Part shown: piece by piece, positions 1 through 10,010 of the stretch
Layout of the letters: the number at the start of each line of letters is the position of its first letter
Numbering within the stretch: position 1 is the stretch's first letter
DNA from: Candidatus Falkowiibacteriota bacterium
GTDB taxonomy: Bacteria > Patescibacteriota > Patescibacteriia > Patescibacteriales > UBA12465
Length of the DNA stretch: 39,678 nucleotides
Direction: 5' to 3'
Assembly: GCA_903847415.1 (NCBI GenBank)
Contig: CAINDR010000020.1
Span: 1 to 39,678 of the forward strand
The notes under the pieces: generated by a model
Seen by the model: the letters and a program-made list of their open reading frames with translations, nothing else
The model's database searches: none
What the model was told of the DNA's origin: nothing
Position numbers and translations under genes: made by a program

Positions 1-56
1 TTATTATATTATCCAATTTTTCTCGTTGTAATTGCATATATCTGGTGTCATGGCAA

Positions 57-109
57 TTCATAGGGTTTATATAATAAATAATAACTATTTATTATATAAA
101 CCCTATGAA
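57..109. repeat. Perfect 24-bp inverted repeat with 5-nt centre
   Basis: The arms at 57-80 and 86-109 are exact reverse complements separated by ATAAC (81-85). The outer ends read TTCATAGGG and CCCTATGAA. There is no T-tract on either side, so it is not a typical intrinsic terminator for the minus-strand gene ending at 177. Each arm contains TATAAT. It could be an operator, a leader hairpin of a gene lying left of the window, or a small mobile-element end. Confidence 0.75.
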
Positions 110-118
110 AAGTGTAAA
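91..118 (-). promoter_or_regulatory. Possible minus-strand promoter inside the inverted repeat
   Basis: On the minus strand TTTACA (118-113) is followed after 16 nt by TATAAT (96-91). It would transcribe leftward out of the window, after the long gene that ends at 177. An open frame without a stop (MQLQREKLDN...) runs off the left edge from about position 36. The sequence is AT-rich, so chance matches are likely. Confidence 0.35.
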
Positions 119-176
119 CCATTATGCTGCAGTGTTAACAAGAAAAATTTGACCACCACCTCCCAAGAGCTCTTTT

Positions 177-3100
177 CTAAGGAAAAGCTCGATAGAAACC
201 CCAATTATCGGTAATTTTAATCTTAATCTTTCTGGAAGTGGCTTGAGCGCCAGCACTATAACTATAGTTATGAGAAATCGCGTGAGGACTTTCTAGGTTT
301 GGATGATTATCCTGAGTATTAATTAGATCAATTTGGCCATCACCCCAATTAATTTCAATATCGCCCAAGGGTTGTTGGTTTTTGTCCACAATAGTATTAA
401 ATTTAAGAGTATAATAACCAGGAGTAACTAACCATTCACCAGGAGCAACTGCCGGCAAAACCGCAGAGCTGCCATTCCCTCGAGACAAACTAACATTTTT
501 AATCTCTGGCAAGATTGCACAGAAATCCGAATCACTACTAGGACTAAGCCCAAAATTATCATTATCTGCTGGTCGAGAAGAATTGTTGCAAAGCTTAATT
601 TGGTAGACATCCTTATACTTATCAGTAGATGTGGAAAAATAAGCGTCATATGAATAACGATCATCCAAATTATAACCTAAAGCTCCCCAAAGCCAAGCAT
701 TTTTCGTGCTTAAAAAGATATTTTTCAAAATATTCTTTTGTGGAGCATTTTTAAAATCAGTGTTCTCTGAGGCATAATTATAAGAAATACAAGGTCCATC
801 AGCACTGCAAGAAGCATTTGTGCCATCACCACTAACAGTTAAACAATTAACTGCGGGGGCTTTTTCACAATAACCAAGATACTTGCAGGACCCCAAAGAA
901 TCGCCATCAACAGTTTTGTCAAAACAACTATATGGACGACCAGCGAGCGGGCTTTTTTCCGTGCCAGAATTATTATTGTTATAATAATTTGTTCCAAACT
1001 TCACTGCAGTATTGCTTAGACTATTTAGAAAAGAAGCAGCACCATAAGGAGCAGTTGCCGAAATAACCGTTTGACCAAACTTTTTAGCGAATAAACTAAA
1101 TGAACTCGAAGCGTTGTAACCAAACTCTTTAATTACTGGAAAGAAACTTGGTGAAGTGGAGGTGGCATAATCTGGATTAAAGATTCGGTCCATCCAAGGT
1201 TGCCCCTTGCCATCTTGATCCACAACTTGAACAAATTTATTGCAATGAGGGGTGAAGATTTCTTCGTCAGTAATACTTCCTACTCTGTTTGGATATTTTA
1301 ACCCTGCCTCAGTGGTTGGAACTGGGGATTGATTATGGTCAAAGACACGGATAGAGGTTTCTGAATATGGATATTTACAACCAGGAGCTTGACATCCAGG
1401 ATTTGAACTAGTGTCAGAGCCCCACAAATGTGGATCACGAACAACTAAATTGCCATCATATGGGTACCACCCATTAGTTCCAAAATTTGCACCATTTCCA
1501 AAAGAATCGCCACCAGCAGTTGTTAGTGTCACAGGAATAACTGTTATATCAACTAATTTCCCATTCAATGGAAGAGGAATACACATCACATCATATCCAT
1601 GCCATCCCCAAACAACTGCGGCAAAATAAGAAAGCGGTAGATCAGTTGGTTTATTTGGTTCACAGTATTGCCTAACAAAATTTTTATTAATATCCATTGG
1701 ATAATAACCATAGTTAGATCCAGAAGTATTCACATTAAAAAAAGCTCCGTTAAAAGGCCGACCAGAGTCATACCCTAAAAAGAAATGATTGTAATCACAA
1801 AGATTTTTACCCAAAGAAATAGATTCTTGTGTATCAAAATAACAATAAACTCCATCACTATAATTTTCAACTCCAGGTGATAGCTGTGTCGCACTACCTG
1901 AACCTGTATACCAGAAGTCTTGCCAATATCTTCTTGAAAACTCCCTCTTCTCCACTAAATCAAACTGGGCATTGGCCTCGGCACAATAATACAAAGGATA
2001 AACTCCACCTCTGCCAGCATAGCTTGTGCTCTTAATGTTTAGATTGGAAGAAACAATATTTTCTAATGGCAACCATTGCAAGCAAACTCCTGGATTCAAA
2101 GGATCATGTTGCAAACAATATCCCTCCCAACCATTCTTCACTACATTGGAATCACGACTAGTGCAAGTCAAACTAGCACTATCCTCGGTCGGATACATCC
2201 GACATTCTTTGGCTAGATAATTTCCTTGATCATTAGTATTTTGAAAATCGTTAATCTTCAAAACTGGCTCAATCTTAATATCATCATAATAAACAACCCC
2301 ACTACCATTACCAGTTGCCGTCTTTGTTGTGCCGAAAGTGATCGCTACTACTGGCTTACTGACTTTAATTCGATGAACAATTCTCTGCCACCCCCGACTT
2401 GTATCTTTAAAAGACTGCAAAACATTAGAAATATTACTGTCATCTAGCACTTTAACCATTGATTGCAAGCCAGACAAATTATCGGTATTAACCAAATAAC
2501 TCAAATAATATTCTTTATTTGGTGTGAGATTAACGCCTTTTTTTCCTAACATTTTTCCGTTAGCACTATCAATCCCTACAAAAGCTTTGCCTTCAGCTGG
2601 ATAAGAGACTCCGCTTTTCTTACCAGCGACTATTGGCGTTGGCTCATCAATCAAAACATAATCCCCAGCTGGCGCTGATGGGTTTGTATAATCTGGTGCC
2701 GTTACACTAGATGTAGAAGTTGGAGCGTTATTAGCAAACCACGTCTTAAAATCAAAAGGAGTAAGATTATTTTCAAAGTTAATTGCGAAATCAATCTTTT
2801 CACCAACTTCCTTCATGTTGGCAATATTATAAGCGTTCAGCAAACTATAGCCGGTGGCATTTTTATCTTGAGCATAATTAAAGACATGGGTCGAAGTGGC
2901 ACTACCCACAAAATTTCCACAACCACCACCCTCAGTGAGCTTGTCGCATTCATTCAAGGCATAACAGGTTTCCATTCCTGTTTTGTCATCTTTCACTGCT
3001 GTGGTGCAAGCCAACCAACGACTACAAACTCGATTCGGTGTCACCTTCACAACAACGTTAGCATTACAATTAATGGAATTTGCCGAACAAGCCACTGGCG

Positions 3101-6100
3101 AAGTGACTGAATTTAAACTGGCAAAAGCATTATAGGATAAAGGAGAGATTTGTCCTTTTGATCCATTGTTGGCACGATTATTAAATAGAACACAACCATT
3201 ATCAAAATCGACCTTCGAGTTACAAGATTTCAAATCAACATTGCCCTCTTTCTGGTATTCCACTACCGCTTCACGAACTTCGATTAATTTAGCTGGCTTG
3301 AATACTCCGCCGGTAGGCGTGGAATAGACATGACAAATTGAATTATATTTTGGAATAAAATAAACACCAATTCCATCGGGCAACTTGATTGTGGAAGTTG
3401 CTGTGCTAGAAATCTGGTTATCGGCTTGCAAAATATTAATTACCGAAGAACTAGCAAAATTATCACAAACAATTCTTTCCGCCCCCGATTGAGGCCCCGA
3501 TTGATCAGGTCGAACACTGCGAGCAAGATAAAGTTTGTGAGCATTTAAATAAATATCTTGTGAATAACCAGTTATCGTTGACGTTGCCCAGTTATCACCA
3601 ATTGTCCCATTATTATCAAGATCGTCAAAAGTTGGGTTCAAGACTAAATTTGGCGAAACCGCACTCGTAGAATCAATGTATTCCGAACAACCAGAAGCCG
3701 CAATTTCGCAGACACCAGCATCTTGTGAGGGTTGAGGAGCGCCTGCTCCAGTGTTTCCGATTGTCTTGGAATAAGAAACATCGCAAGGATGATCAGTGGT
3801 ATCAAGAACACAAGTTGAACCACTAAGACAATCACTATCAGAAGCACAAAGCGCTTCAGTGCCACTTACTACCCCATTTGGACCACATCTTTTCACTGGT
3901 TCTTTAAACCAACTCATCGACTGACTAGTACTACCACTTCCCGCTCGATAGCGACAAGCATTTCCATCTGGATTTCTAAAGAAAGATTTTCCTGCCTTCG
4001 AGTCGAAAAAGGTTTCACAACCAACAGCGCTTGCTTCACAAAGAGTTCCGCTTACACCTTCATAGTTGTCTGGATTATTTTTCAAGAAAACATCCGAGAA
4101 GAAAAGGTTGGTGCCAACTTTTTTCCCCTCACCAAGACGACTACAACCAAGATTATCAACAGAACATTCTTTCTCTGGATTAAAAATGGCATAAATCATC
4201 CGATCACCCAAAACATTCACAGTACTACTAGCAAAAGATTGTACAAATGGTGATTTTGAATTTCTTGTATCAATCATCGCCTCACAACCAGCTGAAGATT
4301 CATCGCATAAACTACTAAACTGACGAAGATTGTGAGAAACACCAAGCGGATCCTGATAAGCACTACAACCAAGATTATATTCTGCACCCCGATATTCATC
4401 ATTCAAATCATAATAACAAACATCATCAGTCAACCAAGAATCTTTAATCAAATAATAACGATCGGTTACCTCCGTTAAGACGATTGAATCTAGATAAATT
4501 GTGTCTTCAGAGCTGAGAACAAATTTTTCCCCTGCTTCAACCCGATGATTTAAGACTGGCAAACTTACCTGATAAACCTTCCACTCCACATCATCGATTT
4601 CAATTGAAGTGTTGGTATCAATACCGCTATTAAAGACGGCCTGGGTACCGCTAGCGTTTTCAAAATAAACCGAAAGATTTGCTCCCTGGTTACTTGCTTT
4701 GGCCAAAAATTTCAAATAATAAGCGGAACCATAACTAACATCCATCCTCATGTTTGCAGTCAAAGTGGCAGCAGTGGTGGCGTCTAACTTTAAGGAATGA
4801 CCATTTTTATTAGTTGAAATAGTGCTAGTCGCTCCGCCAACAAAAGGATTCACTGGATTTTCAAAATCATAAGTCGCAACATTGTTAACGTTGTTACCAT
4901 TATTGCCATTATATTCACGGCAACCTCTTTCTGCTTCCGAGCAAGAAGCACTTTGACTAGGCAAAGCTTTAAAGATACAAGTTGAGCTAGCAAAAGAACC
5001 GCCATTATTTGAACATTCGCTAGCAGTAACTGTTTCGTCTAAGCGTAATTTTCGACATTCCGAAGAGCAAGAAATAGTTTTGGAATAAAGATGATAAGAA
5101 ACTCCACCCGCTTTGTTGTAGAATTGACGACAATCTGGATTCGCATCTGGATCACCAACTGGCAACTTGAAAATTGCTTCGTTACATTCACTGCTATCGT
5201 CAGCAAAAACTTTTGGTGACATCGTTTGACCAGTGCTGGAAGCAACCAAATTAAAAGACTTCAACTGATAACCATTTTCCCCTTCTCCACTCCAAGAATA
5301 GAAAACTCCACAAGAGTTATCCGGTTGGACACAACGACGAAGAGCTGAATAATATTCATTATTTTCCCCTCCCTGAGCGACCTCATCAAGATTGGTGAAG
5401 CGAGAGCAACCAGCAGAAGCAGCTGAACATTTTGTGGCTGAATTTGGAATAAAATAATTTACTGAAACATCTTGGAAATTAGTCTTTCTTTGAACATAAG
5501 AATCATAACCAACGCAAACATCTGGACAATACTCATCAAAATTAACTTTTGCGGTCAAAGAGAAACCATCTCGATCAGAAAAAGTCTGGCAACCAACCTC
5601 ATCTTTATTACAAAGACGAGCAAAGTTATTGCAAATATCAGGTGCATTATCTTTCAGGCGATAATCCTTAACACCACTAGCAAAAGGATTTTTATAACAT
5701 AAACTTGCTAAATAATCCGGGATTAACTTTTCATTGGTTACTACTGGTTTGTCATTCACTAAACTATCACCATAATTTGACCAAGCAAACCCAGCGCTTC
5801 CTGCTCCGCGGTTATTAGCCTCTAGCTTAATTTTTCGGAGGGAGAAATTATTAGTGCCAGTCACTGAAAAATTAAGAGAACCAATTTCATCACTTGGGCG
5901 AGCAGTTAAGGAAATGGATTGCCATTCACCAGTACCATCAAACGTCTTACTGACTGAATCTGGTGCTCCTAAAGTTAAAGTGATACTTTGACTAGTTCCT
6001 AAATAAACTTCAGCACTCAAAGTATAATAATAACCACTAATGACAGTGCTGTTTTCCGGAATTACTGAGAAAGTGCCATCAGAAACTAAGCTCACATTGC

Positions 6101-8480
6101 TACCAGTAGTAGTGAGAGATAAAGCTTTCCCTGATCCTGAACCACTTACCACGCTATCACTAGTCACAACCTTCACAGATCCGCCATTAACCTGCCAGTG
6201 ATTATTCAAAATTCCACTAGCAGTAGAGGTTGAGCCCATTGGGTCTGCAGAAAAATCACTATTAAAAACAAGATTATCGCCCCAAGTTGGCTTCACTCTC
6301 ACCAAAGAACGACAACCTTCACTACTAGCGTCACAAGTTGCCGCTTTATCGTTCAAGAAGATGCTATAAGCATTATTTCCTGACCAAGAGATAGTGTTTG
6401 TTGTTGAGGTATAAGAACCGAAAGTTGAATATTGACGACAACCGGAGTTGCTATCATCACAAGAGCCGTAATCAAGGGTGTTTTTTAAATAGGAAATACT
6501 ATTCCCTTTTTGATCAGAAAAAGTTTCACAACTATTGTAGACTGCTTCGCAAGAATCACCATTAAAATTCCAAGTACGACGATCAGCGGTGCAATACCCC
6601 CAAGCATCACAAACCCCGTTAACTTCATTGATACAAGTTCTTTCGTCAGCACAATAATCATCAGCCCGAGAGATTGTGAGATCAGAAGCGGGACTGGTTG
6701 TGCCAGTTTGAAAAGGAATCATTGATAAAATTTGATTGCCAAAACCAGACTTTGCGCAACGAGTTTGAGGCGCCTTCAAAACCCAATTTGGATCAATCAA
6801 ACCGCGACACCAAGCCTGATTTCCCTCAATAGCTGGATTTTTGAAAGTCGCATATTGATCACTATCACTGAAACAAGAAATCATATCGCCTAAAGTGGCG
6901 ACTTTATTTTCCTGTGCTGCTTTTCTAATTGCTTCCTCCCAACCAACTGGAATAATTCTAAATTTTCTTAAAATCATTGCGTTGCGCAAGGAATATTTTT
7001 CATTGTAATCAAAAACTTTGCTATCAGCACTCAAAACACCAGACTTATTCAAAGATCCATCTTGAAGAGCTTGTCCAACTGTCTTCTGAGAAGAAATCGC
7101 TTCCATGAATTTACCATCAATAACACATTCATTCGGAGCAGGATTTTTTTGATCAGTGCAAACTGCTAATTGTCCAAGAATATCGTAATCAACTTGTTCT
7201 TTAAAATTTGGCGCAAAAGTCTCCATTAAAGCTTGTTGATTAGCAAGATAATCGTAAGAACCAGATCTATTACCATCAACGACAAAATTAGTGCCACCAC
7301 CAGTAGATGAGCCCCCTTCTAACTTGTTCATCCAGCGGTCAAAGGCGGTTTTTGCCATTTGATTTAAAAATATACCAGCAGCGTCCATAAAAACATCGCC
7401 AGTAAAAGTCCCCATGTTACTGATATATCCTTGTTTGGCAATTTCAGCGTCCGTCTTAGCTTTATCTGGAAGACCCTTAATTTTTCCACCAATGTTTGTT
7501 GGATCAATCCAACCACCCTTACCAAGTAATTGCACCCTCCCTTTATCCGCACTAAGACCAACCACCTCCATCATGCTAGTATTAATTTCTAAAGCTGCGC
7601 TAAGATCGGAAGATTGGACATCAAACATGTTTCGCAAAGCGCTATAAAAATTTTTATTTTTTTCTTCTTTTGTGAGTCCCGCGCCAGTTAAATCTTCATA
7701 AGCGCCCTTCACATCCCAAGCTTTTCTCATGTCTGACCAAGCACAATTTGGTCGAGATGGTCTATTTTGATTTACTAGGCCAAGAGAGATTTTCATTCTC
7801 ACGTTCAATGAAGGGGCGCAAAGATTCAAACTTGTTTTTTGCTTACCGCTAGCTGCCGCTCTATTGTTATTGGTGAGAGTATTTGTATAATTTGATTTAA
7901 CAGTGGTTATGCAATCAGTCATGTCCTTAAAGCAAGAATTTGAACATTTTTCTTTCGCAGCATTCATTTCATCAATAACGTTTGGAGAAAGTGGTCCGGT
8001 TGGATTATTATTACAAGTTTTATAACAACTATCGTAAAGATTCTCGCAATTCTTATCACCTCGTTCCCTTGCCTGCTCAGCTTTAATATCCCCCTCAAAA
8101 CTTGCCGCAAAACCTTCAATAAACTGCCCAGCAGCTTCATCACTAATTTCTGAAATATAATCACCTGGATTGGTGATAAAAAGAGGTTTTTGTCCTTGCC
8201 CCCCAGAACCAGCCCAGGTTGCAGCATCATAGGCAACTTTATTCAAAGCGGTACGAAGAGTTGATTGAAAAGCGCGAGAACCTGCTTTTTGAAGTAAAGT
8301 CTTGTTAGCATTCCAAGTTTTTTGTAAAAAAGTCCAAACCTGTCCAGGAATATCAGTGATAACCTCGGTAGGAATTGCTTTGGCTGGTGGCGCAAAAACA
8401 AAAAAAGAAAACAAAACAATCACTATTGAAATCAAAGAATTCTTAACGCGACCCTTTGGACGGGAAAAATTAAAACGCAT
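177..8480 (-). CDS. Giant exported cysteine-rich multidomain surface protein
   Basis: This 2767-residue protein begins with a basic N-terminus, a hydrophobic segment (about residues 15-31) and an APPAKA site typical of a signal peptide, so export is likely. Residues 40-600 contain scattered Cys pairs and no recognised fold. From about residue 640 to 1600 a short motif recurs, C-x5-G-C followed by an aromatic or hydrophobic residue two or three places on: CDASSEGC, CNKDEVGC, CSAASAGC, CSEAERGC, CDESSAGC, CSVDNLGC, CEASAVGC, CEIAASGC. Between motifs lie at least three stretches resembling carbohydrate-binding jelly rolls, near residues 735-890 (opening NLVFNSDF), 1200-1337 and 1895-2070. The last 100 residues look PKD-like (INWGDGQ). 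No LPXTG motif or C-terminal membrane anchor is visible. ATG at 8480 is 23 nt after the upstream gene, with no SD. Adhesin or envelope scaffold is inference. Confidence 0.8.
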   Translation of the reverse strand: MRFNFSRPKGRVKNSLISIVIVLFSFFVFAPPAKAIPTEVITDIPGQVWTFLQKTWNANKTLLQKAGSRAFQSTLRTALNKVAYDAATWAGSGGQGQKPLFITNPGDYISEISDEAAGQFIEGFAASFEGDIKAEQARERGDKNCENLYDSCYKTCNNNPTGPLSPNVIDEMNAAKEKCSNSCFKDMTDCITTVKSNYTNTLTNNNRAAASGKQKTSLNLCAPSLNVRMKISLGLVNQNRPSRPNCAWSDMRKAWDVKGAYEDLTGAGLTKEEKNKNFYSALRNMFDVQSSDLSAALEINTSMMEVVGLSADKGRVQLLGKGGWIDPTNIGGKIKGLPDKAKTDAEIAKQGYISNMGTFTGDVFMDAAGIFLNQMAKTAFDRWMNKLEGGSSTGGGTNFVVDGNRSGSYDYLANQQALMETFAPNFKEQVDYDILGQLAVCTDQKNPAPNECVIDGKFMEAISSQKTVGQALQDGSLNKSGVLSADSKVFDYNEKYSLRNAMILRKFRIIPVGWEEAIRKAAQENKVATLGDMISCFSDSDQYATFKNPAIEGNQAWCRGLIDPNWVLKAPQTRCAKSGFGNQILSMIPFQTGTTSPASDLTISRADDYCADERTCINEVNGVCDAWGYCTADRRTWNFNGDSCEAVYNSCETFSDQKGNSISYLKNTLDYGSCDDSNSGCRQYSTFGSYTSTTNTISWSGNNAYSIFLNDKAATCDASSEGCRSLVRVKPTWGDNLVFNSDFSADPMGSTSTASGILNNHWQVNGGSVKVVTSDSVVSGSGSGKALSLTTTGSNVSLVSDGTFSVIPENSTVISGYYYTLSAEVYLGTSQSITLTLGAPDSVSKTFDGTGEWQSISLTARPSDEIGSLNFSVTGTNNFSLRKIKLEANNRGAGSAGFAWSNYGDSLVNDKPVVTNEKLIPDYLASLCYKNPFASGVKDYRLKDNAPDICNNFARLCNKDEVGCQTFSDRDGFSLTAKVNFDEYCPDVCVGYDSYVQRKTNFQDVSVNYFIPNSATKCSAASAGCSRFTNLDEVAQGGENNEYYSALRRCVQPDNSCGVFYSWSGEGENGYQLKSFNLVASSTGQTMSPKVFADDSSECNEAIFKLPVGDPDANPDCRQFYNKAGGVSYHLYSKTISCSSECRKLRLDETVTASECSNNGGSFASSTCIFKALPSQSASCSEAERGCREYNGNNGNNVNNVATYDFENPVNPFVGGATSTISTNKNGHSLKLDATTAATLTANMRMDVSYGSAYYLKFLAKASNQGANLSVYFENASGTQAVFNSGIDTNTSIEIDDVEWKVYQVSLPVLNHRVEAGEKFVLSSEDTIYLDSIVLTEVTDRYYLIKDSWLTDDVCYYDLNDEYRGAEYNLGCSAYQDPLGVSHNLRQFSSLCDESSAGCEAMIDTRNSKSPFVQSFASSTVNVLGDRMIYAIFNPEKECSVDNLGCSRLGEGKKVGTNLFFSDVFLKNNPDNYEGVSGTLCEASAVGCETFFDSKAGKSFFRNPDGNACRYRAGSGSTSQSMSWFKEPVKRCGPNGVVSGTEALCASDSDCLSGSTCVLDTTDHPCDVSYSKTIGNTGAGAPQPSQDAGVCEIAASGCSEYIDSTSAVSPNLVLNPTFDDLDNNGTIGDNWATSTITGYSQDIYLNAHKLYLARSVRPDQSGPQSGAERIVCDNFASSSVINILQADNQISSTATSTIKLPDGIGVYFIPKYNSICHVYSTPTGGVFKPAKLIEVREAVVEYQKEGNVDLKSCNSKVDFDNGCVLFNNRANNGSKGQISPLSYNAFASLNSVTSPVACSANSINCNANVVVKVTPNRVCSRWLACTTAVKDDKTGMETCYALNECDKLTEGGGCGNFVGSATSTHVFNYAQDKNATGYSLLNAYNIANMKEVGEKIDFAINFENNLTPFDFKTWFANNAPTSTSSVTAPDYTNPSAPAGDYVLIDEPTPIVAGKKSGVSYPAEGKAFVGIDSANGKMLGKKGVNLTPNKEYYLSYLVNTDNLSGLQSMVKVLDDSNISNVLQSFKDTSRGWQRIVHRIKVSKPVVAITFGTTKTATGNGSGVVYYDDIKIEPVLKINDFQNTNDQGNYLAKECRMYPTEDSASLTCTSRDSNVVKNGWEGYCLQHDPLNPGVCLQWLPLENIVSSNLNIKSTSYAGRGGVYPLYYCAEANAQFDLVEKREFSRRYWQDFWYTGSGSATQLSPGVENYSDGVYCYFDTQESISLGKNLCDYNHFFLGYDSGRPFNGAFFNVNTSGSNYGYYPMDINKNFVRQYCEPNKPTDLPLSYFAAVVWGWHGYDVMCIPLPLNGKLVDITVIPVTLTTAGGDSFGNGANFGTNGWYPYDGNLVVRDPHLWGSDTSSNPGCQAPGCKYPYSETSIRVFDHNQSPVPTTEAGLKYPNRVGSITDEEIFTPHCNKFVQVVDQDGKGQPWMDRIFNPDYATSTSPSFFPVIKEFGYNASSSFSLFAKKFGQTVISATAPYGAASFLNSLSNTAVKFGTNYYNNNNSGTEKSPLAGRPYSCFDKTVDGDSLGSCKYLGYCEKAPAVNCLTVSGDGTNASCSADGPCISYNYASENTDFKNAPQKNILKNIFLSTKNAWLWGALGYNLDDRYSYDAYFSTSTDKYKDVYQIKLCNNSSRPADNDNFGLSPSSDSDFCAILPEIKNVSLSRGNGSSAVLPAVAPGEWLVTPGYYTLKFNTIVDKNQQPLGDIEINWGDGQIDLINTQDNHPNLESPHAISHNYSYSAGAQATSRKIKIKITDNWGFYRAFP

Positions 8481-8503
8481 AAATATTTATGAATAGTAAA
8501 AAA

Positions 8504-9067
8504 TTATTTTACAGTCGAACTAGTAATTGGTTCACTCGCTGACGGCAAATTACCACTTGCTTCGGAATTCGCCTGATTTTGCAAAGATTCTTGATAAACT
8601 TTCAAAAGATCTTCATCACTAATTTGTTCAAGCATTTTCTGATCAGCACCACTCTGGAGCATTAATGAACGCAAAGAAGTTGCGCTCACTCCACCAGTTA
8701 ACAATTTTTCCAGCTCTGCTTGTTTAGAATCACCAGTCATCACTGAAGGGTCTTGTTCGAAGTTAAGAGAGGGGTCGATGGTGTCACTTGAAGTAGCTAA
8801 TAAATAACCAGGAACCTCTAAATTTTCACTAGCCACTGGAGTGCCGGTAGCTGTGGCAGGATTCTCGGTCATTAAACTAGAAATATCATTTGCGCAATCT
8901 CCCGTCTGACAACCAAAAGTAACTTTCTGATTCTTCTTAGTTTGTCCGGTATCAAATGGCTTGTTCAATCGGGTTTTGAATTGCCAAGCAGCACCAAAAA
9001 ATATAAAAATCGCCACAAAACCCAAGGCAATAATGGCGACTTTTTGGTTTTTATCAAATTCTCGCAT
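8504..9067 (-). CDS. Hypothetical single-pass membrane protein
   Basis: I do not recognise a family. From the ATG at 9067 the protein has 187 residues: a short charged start (MREFDKNQK), one membrane helix at about residues 10-26, then a soluble Ser/Thr/Glu-rich region containing a CQTGDC cysteine pair. An in-frame TTG at 9100 would add 11 residues, but the ATG gives a more usual membrane-protein start. The gene lies between rsmA and the giant Cys-rich gene on the same strand with short gaps, so co-transcription is likely. A role as membrane partner of the giant protein is possible but unproven. Confidence 0.65.
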   Translation of the reverse strand: MREFDKNQKVAIIALGFVAIFIFFGAAWQFKTRLNKPFDTGQTKKNQKVTFGCQTGDCANDISSLMTENPATATGTPVASENLEVPGYLLATSSDTIDPSLNFEQDPSVMTGDSKQAELEKLLTGGVSATSLRSLMLQSGADQKMLEQISDEDLLKVYQESLQNQANSEASGNLPSASEPITSSTVK

Positions 9068-9100
9068 AAGTAATAAATAAGGAAAAAATATTTGCCTCAA

Positions 9101-9940
9101 TTATACCATAATTCTTTTTAGTTCAGCAAATAATTCTTCCCAATTTTCCAAGCTTAAATCTTCAGCTCGTAATTTAAAATCAAAGTTGAGTTTACTAAAA
9201 ATTTCATCAATCTTTTTGCGCTCATCTCCTTTTAATTTAAGGCCTCCGCAAAGATTATTTTTCAACATTTTTCTTTTAGCGGCAAAACCAATTTTGGCTA
9301 AACGAAAAAATATTTTTTCCTCTTCGCGAGTATATTTAGTTTCTTTAATTTTAATTTTAAGAATTGCGCTATCCACTTTTGGTTCTGGCCAAAAGTTCCC
9401 TGCTTTTACTTCCTTAATAATTTCTGGATGACCATAAAATTGTACTGATAAAGCCAACATGCTCATCTCTGGAGCCTGAGCAACAATTCGTTCAACAACT
9501 TCTTTTTGCATCATCAGAACCATCATCTCCGGTTTGTTATTTGCTCCCAAAAAAGTTCTGAGCAAAATCGAGCTGATGTTATAAGGAATATTGGCAACAA
9601 TTTTGTATTTTCCCAAATCCTCCGGATTAAATTTCAAAACATCTTGATTCACAATTTCCACATTTTCAACTCCTTGAGAATCAATGCCAATTTTTAAAAC
9701 TTCTGCCAAGCGATCATCGAGTTCAACGGCAATCACTTTCTTGGCCTGTTTTGCTAATTTGGCAGTCAAAAAACCAAGACCAGGGCCAACTTCAACGATT
9801 GTGTCTTCGGGAGTAATTTCAGCGCTACTCACAATTTTGTCATAAATACTTTCAGTCACCAAAAAATTTTGCCCTTTTGACCTTTTGGGGCTAATTTCAT
9901 AAATACGACATATTTCTTTCATTTGCTTAAGAAGATCCAT
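9101..9940 (-). CDS. rsmA: 16S rRNA dimethyladenosine transferase RsmA (KsgA)
   Basis: This enzyme dimethylates two adjacent adenines near the 3' end of 16S rRNA using S-adenosylmethionine during late 30S assembly. The 279-residue length fits the family. Visible motifs are the entry sequence KGQNFL (22-27), SAM-binding motif EVGPGLG (50-56), the acidic ribose contact VELDD (72-76) and the catalytic NIPYNIS (117-123). The start is ATG at 9940 with no SD. The stop is followed after 33 nt by the ATG of the membrane-anchored gene, so it probably heads or sits within the leftward transcript leading to the giant protein gene. Confidence 0.95.
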   Translation of the reverse strand: MDLLKQMKEICRIYEISPKRSKGQNFLVTESIYDKIVSSAEITPEDTIVEVGPGLGFLTAKLAKQAKKVIAVELDDRLAEVLKIGIDSQGVENVEIVNQDVLKFNPEDLGKYKIVANIPYNISSILLRTFLGANNKPEMMVLMMQKEVVERIVAQAPEMSMLALSVQFYGHPEIIKEVKAGNFWPEPKVDSAILKIKIKETKYTREEEKIFFRLAKIGFAAKRKMLKNNLCGGLKLKGDERKKIDEIFSKLNFDFKLRAEDLSLENWEELFAELKRIMV

Positions 9941-10010
9941 ATAAATTTAATATTACTGCTTTTCGTGTTTAAAGATTATCATACCCCGATTCCCAGGAAA
10001 CAACTAATAA

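Noticed and set aside
32-214. 60-codon plus-strand frame at the left edge
   Set aside because: It begins with TTG, runs through the palindrome, overlaps the end of the giant gene and has no family-like sequence.
7964-8236. 90-codon minus-strand frame inside the giant gene
   Set aside because: It is an out-of-frame shadow of a long gene with consistent domain content.
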